A DNA stretch of 64,000 nt from Allium sativum (lineage: Eukaryota > Streptophyta > Magnoliopsida > Asparagales > Amaryllidaceae). Shown piece after piece: positions 35,554 through 47,859 of this stretch. How positions within the stretch are numbered: position 1 is the first letter of the stretch; every line of letters begins with the position of its first letter. Below the pieces are notes generated by a model that did no database searches, was not told where the DNA came from, and saw only the letters and a list, made by a program, of their open reading frames with translations. The position numbers and the translations under genes are program-made. Location of the stretch: the NCBI GenBank assembly GCA_030737875.1, contig CM060915.1:361643863-361707862 (forward strand), read 5' to 3'.

Positions 35554-36645
35554 TGTAATGACCCGCATTTGCAGAGGTATAATAATTAATTTATATAATT
35601 ATTTACCAGGCGATTTAAAAGGGTTTAATGGTCGTGGAATTAAATAATGGCGAATATTTAATTAAAATAATAAATTAAATAATATATTTAATTCAGAAAT
35701 AATCAAAAATATTGGGAATCACAATATTCTGTGAACTGGGTCATCCCGAAGATTTAATTCAGCTTGGAATTGAATTTGAATAACGAATATATTTAATCGA
35801 CGACAGTTTGAACGTATAATTATATTATAATTAAAATCGAGCTTGAAATGGCGCTGCAGTTCGTAAATTGGCGATTCGAACTTCAACTGAATGTACAGGA
35901 TTCGTTTTAAGCCGGATTTCTGTGAAACAAGAAACGTGTGGAGCTGGTGGAGTATATCTTTCTAGTGGAAGAGAAAAATTGGGATTTCGTCGTGTAGATT
36001 TTGATTTACGTCCAAATCAAATTTCAGAAAAGTCGCCGTGGAATTTCTTTATAATTTATAAAGGAATTATTTATATTTTAAAAAGGAATTTCAATATAAA
36101 TCGAATATCGGGTTGACCCAGAAATGAATATCGAGTTAGAAATTCATACAGGAACATTCTAGAGCTGTATGGTATTCCACTATGAATATATATACGATAA
36201 TATTAATTTATTAATATTTAATTTAATTATATTTAAATATATTCATATATTTAAATGGGTCATCCAGAACTTTAAAAATAGCCGGTTTTGCAAACGAAGT
36301 CGGAATTCGACGAAACTAATTTTGTTGGATCCGCAATGTTAAATTATTGCTAGATGTTAGTTTTCATGATTTTTAGACTCACTGTGTGGCCGTAAGGATT
36401 TTTATAGTGTAATACAGTCAGTATTTTGACGGTTAAAAATACGCTGTGTGAGCATACGGAGTCGGAATTCGACGAAACCAGTTTCGTTGGGACCGTAATG
36501 TCGAACTCTAGCTACATGTCCAGTTTGGTGATTTTTGGGTATCATGTGTAACCACAGGGATTTTTAAACAATGTATATGTATAGCGATTGATTTTAATTG
36601 AATAAAATAATCAATTAAAAATAAAATAAAATATAAATCATATCC

Positions 36646-36653
36646 TATAAATA
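36646..36653 (+). promoter_or_regulatory. TATA box of element D, 5' LTR
   Basis: TATAAATA in CCTATAAATATCACTAC, followed by an A/C-rich leader with CTCTTCTGCAG. The 3' LTR copy is at 43953-43960. Initiation about 30 nt downstream is inferred. Confidence 0.6.
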
Positions 36654-37546
36654 TCACTACTACTCCTAAACCTAATTCTCTTCTGCAGTAGTCAACGTCT
36701 TTCCAAGCCACCACAAAACAAAGGAACACAGCAAAAACTTCCTCTTCTTAAAATCAAAATCAAAACAAGAAAATTTTATAAATCACTAAATTAGTGTCTT
36801 TGGATTCACAGAGTGACTCTCCGATCTGCTGCTCTCGATTTTCAGTGCGATGGAGTTTCTCGTGTTCCAGGTTTTTACAGCGTGGGTTATAGATGAACTA
36901 GGGTTCATCGAATCGGGTAATTTATGGAGTTTTAAGTCGCGTTGAGTTCGAATTCGGATTCAAGAAAGGAAATAGCACCTTGTGCAATTTTTTGGGAATT
37001 TTCAAAATAAATAAATGTCGATACCAGTTGGGTACTTCGGACTTTCTCCTGTCGACGAGGGTGCGGAAATGAACGCGAGTTCGACAGCGTGGGATTGGGT
37101 TGGTAGCGATTTGAAGAGAGAGTGTATTGGTGGTGTTATGTTGAGGTTCAGTGGAGGAATGATCGAGATTTATTGAGTGGAAGTTTTCGGTGATGGCTGT
37201 TGTGTTGGAGCAGGCATCGAACTGATATTTGGGGAAGGAGGATTAAAGGTGCGGTGGGCTTTAAGGGAGTATGGTACTGGGCCAATATTTCAAAGATAAG
37301 CCCAAAAGGAAATTAAGTTAATTAAAGTTTATTTTTTAATTATAAGTGTATAAACTTGTTGATATCGTATCTTTATCATACTATACCAGAAATTCGAACC
37401 GTCAGTCACGTTAGGATCGTATGGACGAGGGCAACACCATGGAACTGACTGGAAGTGGATTGGGGCTCATATGGATTTATGGCGAAATAAATTGTTTGAT
37501 TCAAATCAAATAACAGTTTATCGTTCTTTAACGATGAACTGCAAAT

Positions 37547-37561
37547 GTGAGTAAAACTCAC
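37547..37561 (+). other. GTGAG-N5-CTCAC hairpin (D, 5' LTR)
   Basis: Stem GTGAG/CTCAC with loop TAAAA, 0.9 kb after the TATA box. The copy in the 3' LTR is at 44854-44868. Equivalent hairpins are at 4376, 10833, 14723, 51432 and 58833 in other families. Confidence 0.45.
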
Positions 37562-37806
37562 CAACTCTGAACAGTTTATATTTTCATGTTGTATTTTTTT
37601 GAACTGTTAAAATTGTCTGATTATCGTGTGTTGGTTGATTGATTGAACTGCTAGTCAGTTAGTAGAAATATTATATATATATATGTATATGTATATATAA
37701 ACTGTTAAATATCTATATGTCGATTCTGTTTATCAGAATATTTAACAGTGAAGTGAAATCGATGTTATTCTATTGTCTAACATCTGTGATGCAAGGAAAC
37801 AGGTTG

Positions 37807-37828
37807 GAGGAATCCGACTGGATTCCTC
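37807..37828 (+). other. GAGGAATCC hairpin (D, 5' LTR)
   Basis: Nine-pair perfect stem GAGGAATCC/GGATTCCTC with loop GACT, repeated at 45124-45145. Shared with element A. Confidence 0.55.
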
Positions 37829-38258
37829 AACAGTTATTTTATTGTTTTTCATATATTGTTATATGCTGTGATATAAAATCTGTGGACGATTATATGTGCT
37901 TGGACGATATTGAACATCGTGATTTGATATGATTGAATACCATAACATACTGGAATGTAGATAAGGGAATTTTCAAAGTGATATTGAAAATAGCATATTT
38001 ATAAAATGGGATATTTATAAATAAGAGATATTTATAAAGTGGAATATTTATAAATAAGAAATGTTTATAAATTGGAATATTTATAAATAGGAGATATTTG
38101 AAAAGGAAATAAATTCAAAACATTTCTTTTTGAATGGAAAGGCCTGTGTGGCGAGTTTGGGGATTTTCCCGATGCTCCCGATACAAAGGAGGTTATGGCG
38201 AATTTTCCCGGGAATTTAAGGAGTTAGAATATTTTTAAGAATAAATTTGAAAAGGGAA

Positions 38259-38325
38259 TATTTGCAAACCATTTGCAAATAGAATAAAATAGAGAAAAGA
38301 AATATTTGTAAACCATTTACAAATA
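38259..38325 (+). other. Two ten-pair hairpins with a compensatory change (D, 5' LTR)
   Basis: At 38259-38281 TATTTGCAAA and TTTGCAAATA flank CCA. At 38303-38325 TATTTGTAAA and TTTACAAATA flank CCA. The two units differ by one base pair changed on both arms (C-G versus T-A). Confidence 0.65.
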
Positions 38326-38520
38326 GAATTGAAAGGGGAATATTTAGAAAATAAATAGAGTTAATAAAAAGGAAATTGGTTTATGAAGGAAACCGTTATA
38401 AAAAGGAAAACGTTATTAAAAGGACATTTATAAAGTGAAGAACCGTTACTAATAGTAAATCTTTATAAATGAATAAACATGTTAAAAAGGGGATCTTTTT
38501 AAAATGGATAAACGTTATAA

Positions 38521-39260
38521 AAAGGAGTTAATCGAATATGGTGTTCGAAGTTAGTTAATCGAATATAGACATTCGAAAGGAGTTAATCGAATATGATATT
38601 CGAAGTTAGTTAATCGAATATGGTATTTGAAAGTTAGTTAATCGAATATGTTATTCGAAAGGGGTTAGTCAAGTCGAGTTAGTCAAATAGAGTTAACCAG
38701 TTAGAGATAATCAAATAGAGTTAACCAGTTGGAGTTAATCAGTTAGAGTTAATCGATTAGAGTTAAAACGAACTAGAGTTAATCAAATATAGTTATTTGG
38801 GACAGAGTTAGTCAAGTTAGTCGAGCCTAGTTAATCAAATCGAATTGGTCGAACCAAGTAAGTCGAGTTAGTTGAGTCAAGTTAAGTTAGTCGAGTTAAG
38901 TTCGTCGAGTTAAATAAATCGATGTTAGTTTCATCGAAAGGAGTTATCGATGTTAGTTTCATCGAAAGGAGTTATCGATGTTAGTTTCATCGAAAGGAGT
39001 TATCTATGTTAGTTTCATCGAAAGGAGTTATCGATGTTAGTTTCATCGAAAGGAGATATCGATGTTAGTTTCATCGAAAGGAGTTATCGATTATAGTTTA
39101 ATCGAAGTGAGATTTTCAAATATGAGATATTTGAAAAGGAAAAGTTATCGAATATTAGTTATTCGAAGAGAGATTATCGAATATCGTTTATTCGAGAAGG
39201 AGTTAATCGAATATAGGTTATTCGAAGAAGAGTTAATCAAATAGAGATTTCTTGAAGAGA
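38521..39260 (+). repeat. Hairpin array, including six 28-bp repeats (D, 5' LTR)
   Basis: Successive short units each carry an inverted repeat. Several are TCGAATA...TATTCGA; six tandem 28-bp copies carry TCGATG and CATCGA around TTAGTTT (38918-39090; the fourth copy has a mutated arm); then come TCGATTA/TAATCGA, TCAAATA/TATTTGA and further TCGAATA/TATTCGA units. Arms change between units but mostly stay complementary. The 3' LTR has the same array at about 45840-46580, also with six 28-bp copies. GTTAG/GTCGAG-type degenerate repeats lie in the middle (38660-38910). Confidence 0.8.
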
Positions 39261-41394
39261 GTTAATCGGCAAATTCGATTATATCGAATTCGGGAAAGTA
39301 CTTATACTTTCCAGTGTTTAAATAGAGATTTATTTATTTATAAATAAATAAGCGTTAGGTTAATTATTCACTAATGAGAATAGAAGTTATAATTAAAGTT
39401 AGATAATTCGAAAGGAGGGATTATAACGTTATCGTTATAACCAATGTTTTAAATATAGAAGTGGATTAGTAAAATTGGATCCGAGAAAGGCGTAAAGAAG
39501 TTGTTAAAGATTAAAAGATAAACTTTGACCATTTCGAAGTTATAACGTTGTTCAGTTAAGGTCTGAGATGTAATTATACCCCAACTTGAGTGACTTCCTT
39601 CTTAACTAAGAAATGGTAAGGTTTGATCGTAAAGGAGTTTTGGAAATGTTTTCCAAACGAGAATCAGAAATGTTTTCTGATAAAAGAAAATAAGAATTTA
39701 GAATATAGGGAAACAAGAGATAAGTAAATAAATGAACTAAAGAGGTTAATGTTAAATGATGTTTATTCGATATAATTTCCATCTGGAAATAATATCGTTG
39801 TTTGCACACTTGTTTTTCTTTGATGGTTAAATCACAGACTATCGAAGTTTTGACCATTTTAACGTTGTTAATATGGAGAGACCGGTTGGATTATTATCCA
39901 AAGAACCACTCTGTATTGGCATAAGCGTCGCGAATCATATATGCCAAAGATAATTGAAGACTGAGTAAAATGCAAGGGCTATCCCGTTTACAGAATAGTG
40001 CCTTCGGTTTATCCAGTCCCAGGACAACTTGTATGGACGAAGGTCTGACAGAGTATATCCAATGAACCGCGTAAGTTGATCTGTTCAAACGTATTCACGT
40101 TTGGTAGCGGAGGAATTCGTTTCTCTTAGCTGTATACCCGTGTTATTTTTGGATAAGTCAATTTGTGATTTGGCGGGTATGACGATGTGACATTCTAAGT
40201 GAATGATGATGATTTGTATGAATGAATGTCTGACAGAGTATTTCCAGAAAGGTCACGTACCTTGATTTCTTCAACCGTACCAAGAGTGGAAGTGGAGAAG
40301 GAAACTTCTTTAGCTAACACGTAATGTACTGTCGTAGACGTCAATTAGTGATTTTCGATGGATCTGACAATGTGGCATTCGAAGTGAATCTGATGTGATG
40401 ATAAAGCGTAGCTTCTAGCCTCATCAACCGGTAAATGTGAGAAATCGGGCAGACAGCATGGCTAAGTCGGTCGCACCTAAGTAGGGTGTATAATCACCTA
40501 TCTAGAGAATATTCATTTGTTTCTTAAATCTATCAATGCTGTCCCATATATATATGGGAACGGTTGCTGATCCCAACCGTTGGTGATGTACATTCGATAC
40601 ACTCAAGCGAAATGAGTGGTCGGTCATGTGTGGCTAAGTTACAAGATGTTCTTGTTGAACTCCAGTGTATCGTTCCTAGAGTACACTAATCGGAAGGTGG
40701 TTCCATACCTTGTCATAGTTGGAAATCCATTATCCAATACGCGCTTGCGATTTTGATTGTATACTATATATGTAGAACGTGAGATGAAAGCGTTTCTGCT
40801 AGTTGATATCTATTTGTACATAGACATTATTATAATATCAAAAGGGTTTTGATATAAAGATATTTTGGATTCTCAAAAGGGAAAAACCCGTTCCGTTCTG
40901 CGGCGTGGTCTTATGAGATATCGTTTACTTGTTCACATACCTGTTTTAAACTGTTTTACTCATACCAGTCCCATGACTGACCTGGAGTTTATTTGTTTTG
41001 TTTTCCCTAAACTCTTGGGTGCCTAATTTTGTACGGGCAGTCAAGTAGTCAGGGATTTACAGATATACTGGAAGAGCGTGGAGCAGGAGGCTTCAAGATC
41101 ATATAGCTATAGTTATTTCCGCTGTGTTGTAAGTGCTGTACTTTGATAAGTGCTATTGTATACATAACTATTATATTTCAAAGTTATGTTATCTATTATA
41201 TGTTATTCGTTTCGCTGTGAGGTTCGTGTTACTCTGATGTTGTGTTCTTCTTCTTCTTCTATTCTAAGTTTCTATCTTATCTGTTCTCACCTTCTAATTT
41301 CTTTCATTAATTACCGGGATTTTTCGATGTTTTGGTTATCGACATCGAGCTTATGTCGATAACCAAAGTCGCCGAAAATCCGGGTCGTTACAGT

Positions 41395-41406
41395 TGGTAT
41401 CAGAGC
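41395..41406 (+). other. Primer binding site, initiator Met tRNA (D)
   Basis: TGGTATCAGAGC two bases after the 5' LTR. Confidence 0.93.
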
Positions 41407-42021
41407 TGAAGGTTAAGTGAACTACCTTGGCTCTGTGGCGTGATTCAGTAGAGATGGGATTAGTAATATCCTAGACTGAGTTTGAGTGTATATATACGAG
41501 TGCGTATTTGTTAGTTAATATAAAGTGATTTATATTGTGGAGACTCATTGGGTGAGTGGCTTATGAGTTCTGGTCGATCAGTTTGATATCGGTAGCAGTT
41601 ACTAAACACTTGAATACGATGGGTCGTCACGATATGTTTTGAAAAGAGGGTAAATTAAAATAATTTTACCCAAAGTATATTTTGATACATATTGGATATA
41701 TTAGTTGATATAATAATCGAGTAAGATTACAAATGAAATGGTTATGTAAATAACCAATCAGAATTCATATAAGTGAAATACGTGAAATCAGATGAGTTAA
41801 ATCTGAAATTTAAACCAGAAATTGAATTAAAATTCTAGAAAATTGGATAAGTGCTTGTAAATGAAATTGGATTAAAAATAAGGAAAAATTTAAGATCCTG
41901 GGAGATTTTTAAATTGTTTTACAAGCAGTGTGAATTATATTTTGGAAATGAATTTCAAAGTGGAAATGTTTAGAAATGGTGTTATAGTATTGAACTCACT
42001 TCGATAGCTGGAAATAGATTC

Positions 42022-42046
42022 CGATGATGATCCGGACATCATCGGT
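42022..42046 (+). other. Internal hairpin with palindromic loop (D)
   Basis: Arms CCGATGATG and CATCATCGG are perfectly complementary over nine pairs around loop ATCCGGA, which contains the palindrome TCCGGA. Compared with A, an outer stem pair also differs with both partners changed (C-G versus T-A). It lies about 620 nt downstream of the primer site. Confidence 0.65.
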
Positions 42047-42847
42047 GTTCATTTTCAAGTTCGTAAGTGACAGATTACTACCAAAGATTTTGTTTTTGAA
42101 ATGGTGTTGAGAAACAAGTTGTTCGGAAATTCAAATGATTTGAATTGTTATTATGGTTTCCAATTTGATTTGAAATAAAGCCTAGGGATTTAAATTTCAA
42201 AATTTAAATTTAACTTATGAAGTTAAATAGTTGAAATGGTAAAAGTGAATAAATTGGAAATTAACTTAAACTAAGTTAAATAAAGATGGTTTGTATATGG
42301 TTAGAGATAATCTGGTAATGGAAATGGTATTACTTGGTAAGAAGTTTTGAATCAAGGATGAGACTTGAGTTTAAATGAGATTTGGTTTGAGTATAAAACC
42401 AATAACTGTGGTAAGGATAAAGTGATCAGGATTTGATTGGGGATAACATTGGTATATGCTGAGTCGATAGCATATAGGAGTGATAGAGTTGATATACCCG
42501 ACAAAAAGGTACAAGTTTATATTTGATATAAGCATGAGATTTATGAGCCTGATTGGCAAGTCGCTTGGCTGTTTGATTTTCTTTTGGGTTGGAGATGGCC
42601 CAGAGAGGCGAGTTGGAATTTGACCGATTGACCAGTACAAAGGAGGTGCTGGCGAAATTTTTCGAAAAGTTAAGGCATTAGAAAATTTTCAGGATTTTTG
42701 AAAATTTTCGATGATAAGAATTAATTAATAATTTAATTGAAATTAAATTAGTTCAGTCGAAACTGAAGATAAGAAGTGAACGAATAAGTTCTAACCAGTT
42801 AGTAGGGTCGTTCTCAACCTTAGCAATTTCGGGGACGAAATTATTTT

Positions 42848-42860
42848 AAGTGGGGAAGAA
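42848..42860 (+). other. Polypurine tract of element D
   Basis: AAGTGGGGAAGAA abuts the 3' LTR, with TTTCGGGGACGAAATT at about 42828-42843. Confidence 0.9.
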
Positions 42861-45800
42861 TGTAATGACCCGCATTTGCAGAGGTATAATAATTAATTTA
42901 TATAATTATTTACCAGGCGATTTAAAAGGGTTTAATGGTCGTGGAATTAAATAATGGCGAATATTTAATTAAAATAATAAATTAAATAATATATTTAATT
43001 CAGAAATAATCAAAAATATTGGGAATCACAATATTCTGTGAACTGGGTCATCCCGAAGATTTAATTCAGCTTGGAATTGAATTTGAATAACGAATATATT
43101 TAATCGACGACAGTTTGAACGTATAATTATATTATAATTAAAATCGATCTTGAAATGGCGCTGCAGTTCGTAAATTGGCGATTCGAACTTCAACTGAATG
43201 TACAGGATTCGTTTTAAGCCGGATTTCTGTGAAACAAGAAACGTGTGGAGCTGGTGGAGTATATCTTTCTAGTGGAAGAGAAAAATCGGGATTTCATCGC
43301 GTAGATTTTGATTTACGTCCAAATCAAATTTCAGAAAAGTCGCTGTGGAATTACTTTATAATTTATAAAGGAATTATTTATATTTTAAAAAGGAATTTCA
43401 ATATAAATCGAATATCGGGTTGGCCCAGAAATGAATATCGAGTTAGAAATTCATATAGGAATATTCTAGAGCTGTATGGTATTCCACTATGAATATATAT
43501 ACAATAATATTAATTTATTAATATTTAATTTAATTATATTTAAATATATTCATATATTTAAATGGGTCATCCAGAACTTTAAAAATAGCCGGTTTTGAAA
43601 ACGAAGTCGGAATACGACGAAACTAATTTTGTTGGATCCGCAATGTTAAATTATTGCTAGATGTTAGTGTTCGTGATTTTTAGAGTCACTGTGTGGCCGT
43701 AAGGATTTTTAGAGTGTAAAACAGTCAGTATTTTGACGGTTAAAAATACGCTGTGTGAGAATACGGAGTCGGAATTCGACGAAACCAGTTTCGTTGGGAC
43801 CGTAATGTCGAACTCTAGCTACATGTCCAGTTTGGTGATTTTTGGGTATCATGAGTAACCACAGGGATTTTTAAACAACGTATATGTATAGCGATTGATT
43901 TTAATTGAATAAAATAATCAATTTAAAATAAAATAAAATATAAATCCTATCCTATAAATATCACCACTACTCCTAAACCTAATTCTCTTCTGCAGTAGTC
44001 AACGTTTTTCCAACCACCACAAAACAAAGGAACACAACAAAAACTTCCTCTTCTTAAAATCAAAATCAAAACAAGAAAATTCTATAAATCACTAAATTAG
44101 TGTCTTTGGATTCACAGAGTGACTCTCTCCGATCTGCTGCTCTCGATTTTCAGTGCGATGGAGTTTCTCGTGTTCCAGGTTTTTACAGCGTGGGTTATAA
44201 ATGAACTAGGGTTCATCGAATCGGGTAATTTGTGGAGTTTTAAGTCGCGTTTTGTTCGAATTCGGATTCAAGAAAGGAAATAGCACCTTGTGCAATTTTT
44301 TGGGAATTTTCAAAATAAATAAATGTCGATACCAGTTGGGTACTTCGGACTTTCTCCTGTTGACGAGGGTGCGGAAATGAACGCGAGTTCGACAGCGTGG
44401 GTATGGGTTGGTAGCGATTTGAAGAGAGAGTGTATTGGTGGTGTTATGTTGAGATTCAGTGGAGGATTGATCGAGATTTGTTGAGTGGAAGTTTTCGGTG
44501 ATGGCTGTTGTGTTGGAGCAGGCATCGAACTGATATTTGGGGAAGGAGGATTAAAGGTGCGGTGGGCTTTAAGGGAGTATGGTACTGGGCCAATATTTCA
44601 AAGATAAGCCCAAAAGGAAATTAAGTTAATTAAAGTTTATTTTTAATTATAAGTGTATAAACTTGTTGATATCGTATCTTTATCATACTGTATCAGAAAT
44701 TCGAACCGTCAGTCACGTTAGGATCGTATGGACGAGGGCAACACCATGGAACTGACTGGAAGTGGATTGGGGCTCGTATGGATTTATGGAGAAATAAATT
44801 GTTTGACTCAAATCAAATAACTGTTTATCGTTCTTGAACGATGAACTGCAAATGTGAGTAAAACTCACCAACTCTAAACAGTTTATATTTTCATGTTGTA
44901 TTTTTTTGAACTGTTAAAATTGTCTGATTGCTGCGTGTTGGTTGATTGATTGAACTGCTAGTCAGTTAGTAGAAATATTATATATATATGTATGTATATG
45001 TATATATATATATAAAAACTGTTAAATATCTATATGTCGATTCTGTTTATCAGAATATTTAACAGTGAAGTGAAATCGATGTTATTCTATTGTCTAACAT
45101 CTGTGATGCAGGGAAACAGGTTGGAGGAATCCGACTGGATTCCTCAACGGTTATTTTATTGTTTTTCATATATTGTTATATGATGTGATATAAAATCTGT
45201 GGACGATTATATGTGCTTGGACGATATTGAACATCGTGATTTGATATGATTGAATACCATAACATACCGGAATGTAGATAAGGGGATTTTCAAAGTGACA
45301 TTGAAAATAGCATATTTATAAAATGGGATATTTATAAATAAGAGATATTTATAAAGTGGAATATTTATAAATAAGAAATGTTTATAAATTGGAATATTTA
45401 TAAATAGGAGATATTTGAAAAGGAAATAAATTCAAAACATTTCTTTTTGAATGGAAAGGCATGTGTTGCGAGTTTGGGTATTTTCCCGATGCTCCCGATA
45501 CAAAGGAGGTTATGGCGAATTTTCCCGGGAATTTAAGGAGTTAGAATATTTTTAAGAATAAATTTGAAAAGGGAATATTTGGAAACCATTTGCAAATTGA
45601 ATAAAATAGAGAAAAGAAATATTTGTAAACCATTTACAAATAGAATTGAAAGGGGAATATTTAGAAAATAAATAGAGTTAATAAAAAGGAAATTGGTTTA
45701 TAAAGGAAACCGTTATAAAAAGGAAAACGTTATTAAAAGGACATTTATAAAGTGAAGAACCGTTACTAATAGTAAATCTTTATAAATGAATAAACGTGTT

Positions 45801-47859
45801 AAAAAGGGGATCTTTTTAAAATGGATAAACGTTATAAAAAGGAGTTAATCGAATATGGTATTCGAAGTTAGTTAATCGAATATAGACATTCGAAAGGAGT
45901 TAATCGAATATGGTATTCGAAGTTAGTTAATCGAATATGGTATTCGAAAGTTAGTTAATCGAATATGTTATTTGAAAGGGGTTAGTCAAGTCGAGTTATT
46001 CAAATAGAGTTAACCAGTTAGAGTTTATCAAATAGAGTTAACCGGTTGGAGTTAATCAGTTAGAGTTAATCGATTAGAGTTAAAACGAACTAGAGTTAAT
46101 CAAATATAGTTATTTGAGACAGAGTTAGTCAAGTTAGTCGAGCCTAGTTAATCGAATCGAATTGGTCGAACCAAGTAAGTCGAGTTAGTCGAGTCAAGTT
46201 AAGTTAGTCGAGTTAAGTTCGTCGAGTTAAATAAATCGATGTTAGTTTCATCGAAAGGAGTTATCGATGTTAGTTTCATCGAAAGGAGTTATCGATGTTA
46301 GTTTCATCGAAAGGAGTTATCGATGTTAGTTTCATCGAAAGGAGTTATCGATGTTAGTTTCATCGAAAGGAGTTATCGATGTTAGTTTCATCGAAAGGAG
46401 TTATCGATTATAGTTTAATCGAAGTGAGATTTTCAAATATGAGATATTTGAGAAGGAAGAGTTATCGAATATTAGTTATTCGAAGAGAGATTATTGAATA
46501 TCGTTTATTCGAGAAGGAGTTAATCGAATATAGGTTATTCGAAGAAGAGTTAATTAAATAGATATTTCTCGAAGAGAGTTAATTGGCAAATTCGATTATA
46601 TCGAGTTCGGGAAAGTACTTATACTTTCCAGTGTTTAAATAGAGATTTATTTATTTATAAATAAATAAGTGTTAGGTTAATTATTCACTAATAAGAATAG
46701 AAGTTATAATTAAAGTTAGATAATTCGAAAGGAGGGATTATAACGTTATCGTTATAACCGATGTTTTAAATATAAAGTGGATTAGTAAAATTGGATCTGA
46801 GATAGGCGTAAAGAAGTTGTTAAAGATTAAAAGATAAACTTTGACCATTTCGAAGTTATAACGTTGTTCAGTTAAGGTCTGAGAGGTAATTATACCCCAA
46901 CTTGAGTGACTTCCTTCTTAACTAAGAAATGGTAAGGTTTGATCGTAAAGGAGTTTTGGAAATGTTTTCCAAACGAGAATCAGAAATGTTTTCTGATAAA
47001 AGAAAATAAGAATTTAGAATATAGGGAAACAGGAGATAAGTAAATAAATGAACTAAAGAGGTTAATGTTAAATGATGTTTGTTCGATTTAATTTCCATCT
47101 GGAAATAATATCGTTGTTTGCACACTTGTTTTTCTTTGATGGTTAAATCACAGACTATCGAAGTTTTGACCATTTTAACATTGTGAATATGGAGAGACCG
47201 GTTGGATTATTATCCAAAGAACCACTCTGTATTGGCATAAGCGTCGCGAATCATATATGCCAAAGATAATTGAAGACAGAGTAAAATGCTAGGGCTATCC
47301 TGTTTACAGAATAGTGCCTTCGGTTTGTCCAGTCCCAGGACAACTTGTATGGACGAAGGTCTGACAGAGTATATCCAATGAACCGCGTAAGTTGATCTGT
47401 TCAAACGTATTCACGTTTGGTGGCGGAGGAATTCGTTTCTCTTAGCTGTATACCCATGTTATTTTTGGATAAGTCAATTTGTGATTTGGCGGGTATGACG
47501 ATGTGGCATTCTAAGTGAATGATGATGATTTGTATGAATGAATGTCTGACAGAGTATTTCCAGAAAGGTCATGTACCTTGATTTCTTCAACCGTACCAAG
47601 AGTGGAAGCGGAGAAGGAAACTTCTTTAGCTAACACGTAATGTACCGTCGTAGACGTCAATTAGTGATTTTCGATGGATCTGACAATGTGGCATTCGAAG
47701 TGAATCTGATGTGATGATAAAGCGTAGCTTCTAGCCTCATCAACCGGTAAATGACAGAAATCGGGCAGGCAGCATGGCTAAGTCGGTCGCACCTAAGTAG
47801 GGTGTATAATCACCTATCTAGAGAATATTCATTTGTTTCTTAAATCTATCAATGTTGTC

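Larger units (their letters stand above)
35554..41392 (+). mobile_element. Element D, 5' LTR (5.84 kb)
   Basis: Starts TGTAATGACCCGCATTTGC and ends GGGTCGTTACA. The 3' LTR copy at 42861-48734 is very similar (a couple of percent different by eye). In order it has the CTGCAGTTCGTAAATT module (about 35850-36055), two AGTCGGAATTCGACGAAAC modules (about 36295 and 36460), a TATA box (36646), a GTGAG/CTCAC hairpin (37547), a GAGGAATCC hairpin (37807), TATTTATAAATA palindromes (37990-38100), the GGAGGTTATGGCGAA module (38120-38225), paired hairpins (38259, 38303), a long hairpin array (38521-39260) and the LTR-end block (40965). Small frames such as 35868-36116 (82 codons) recur in both LTRs but have no domain. 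Confidence 0.94.
41393..42860 (+). mobile_element. Element D, internal region (1.47 kb, non-coding)
   Basis: Primer site at the left, purine tract at the right, no gag or pol similarity. The longest frame (89 codons, minus strand 42371-42640) has no domain. It contains the palindromic-loop hairpin (42022-42046), flanking phrases shared with A (GAACTCACTTC, GTAAGTGA), and a second copy of the GGAGGT-TGGCGAAA module (about 42560-42680) already present in this element's LTR. It is a non-autonomous derivative needing proteins in trans. Confidence 0.9.

Noticed and set aside
35868..36116. 82-codon frame, with an 105-codon counterpart at 43175-43492
   Set aside because: Sits on the AGTTCGTAAATT module, which is shared as DNA with A and B where the frame is not kept.
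38918..39090. CRISPR-like regular 28-bp repeats
   Set aside because: The copies are directly adjacent with no spacers, in plant LTR DNA. It is a minisatellite of hairpin units.
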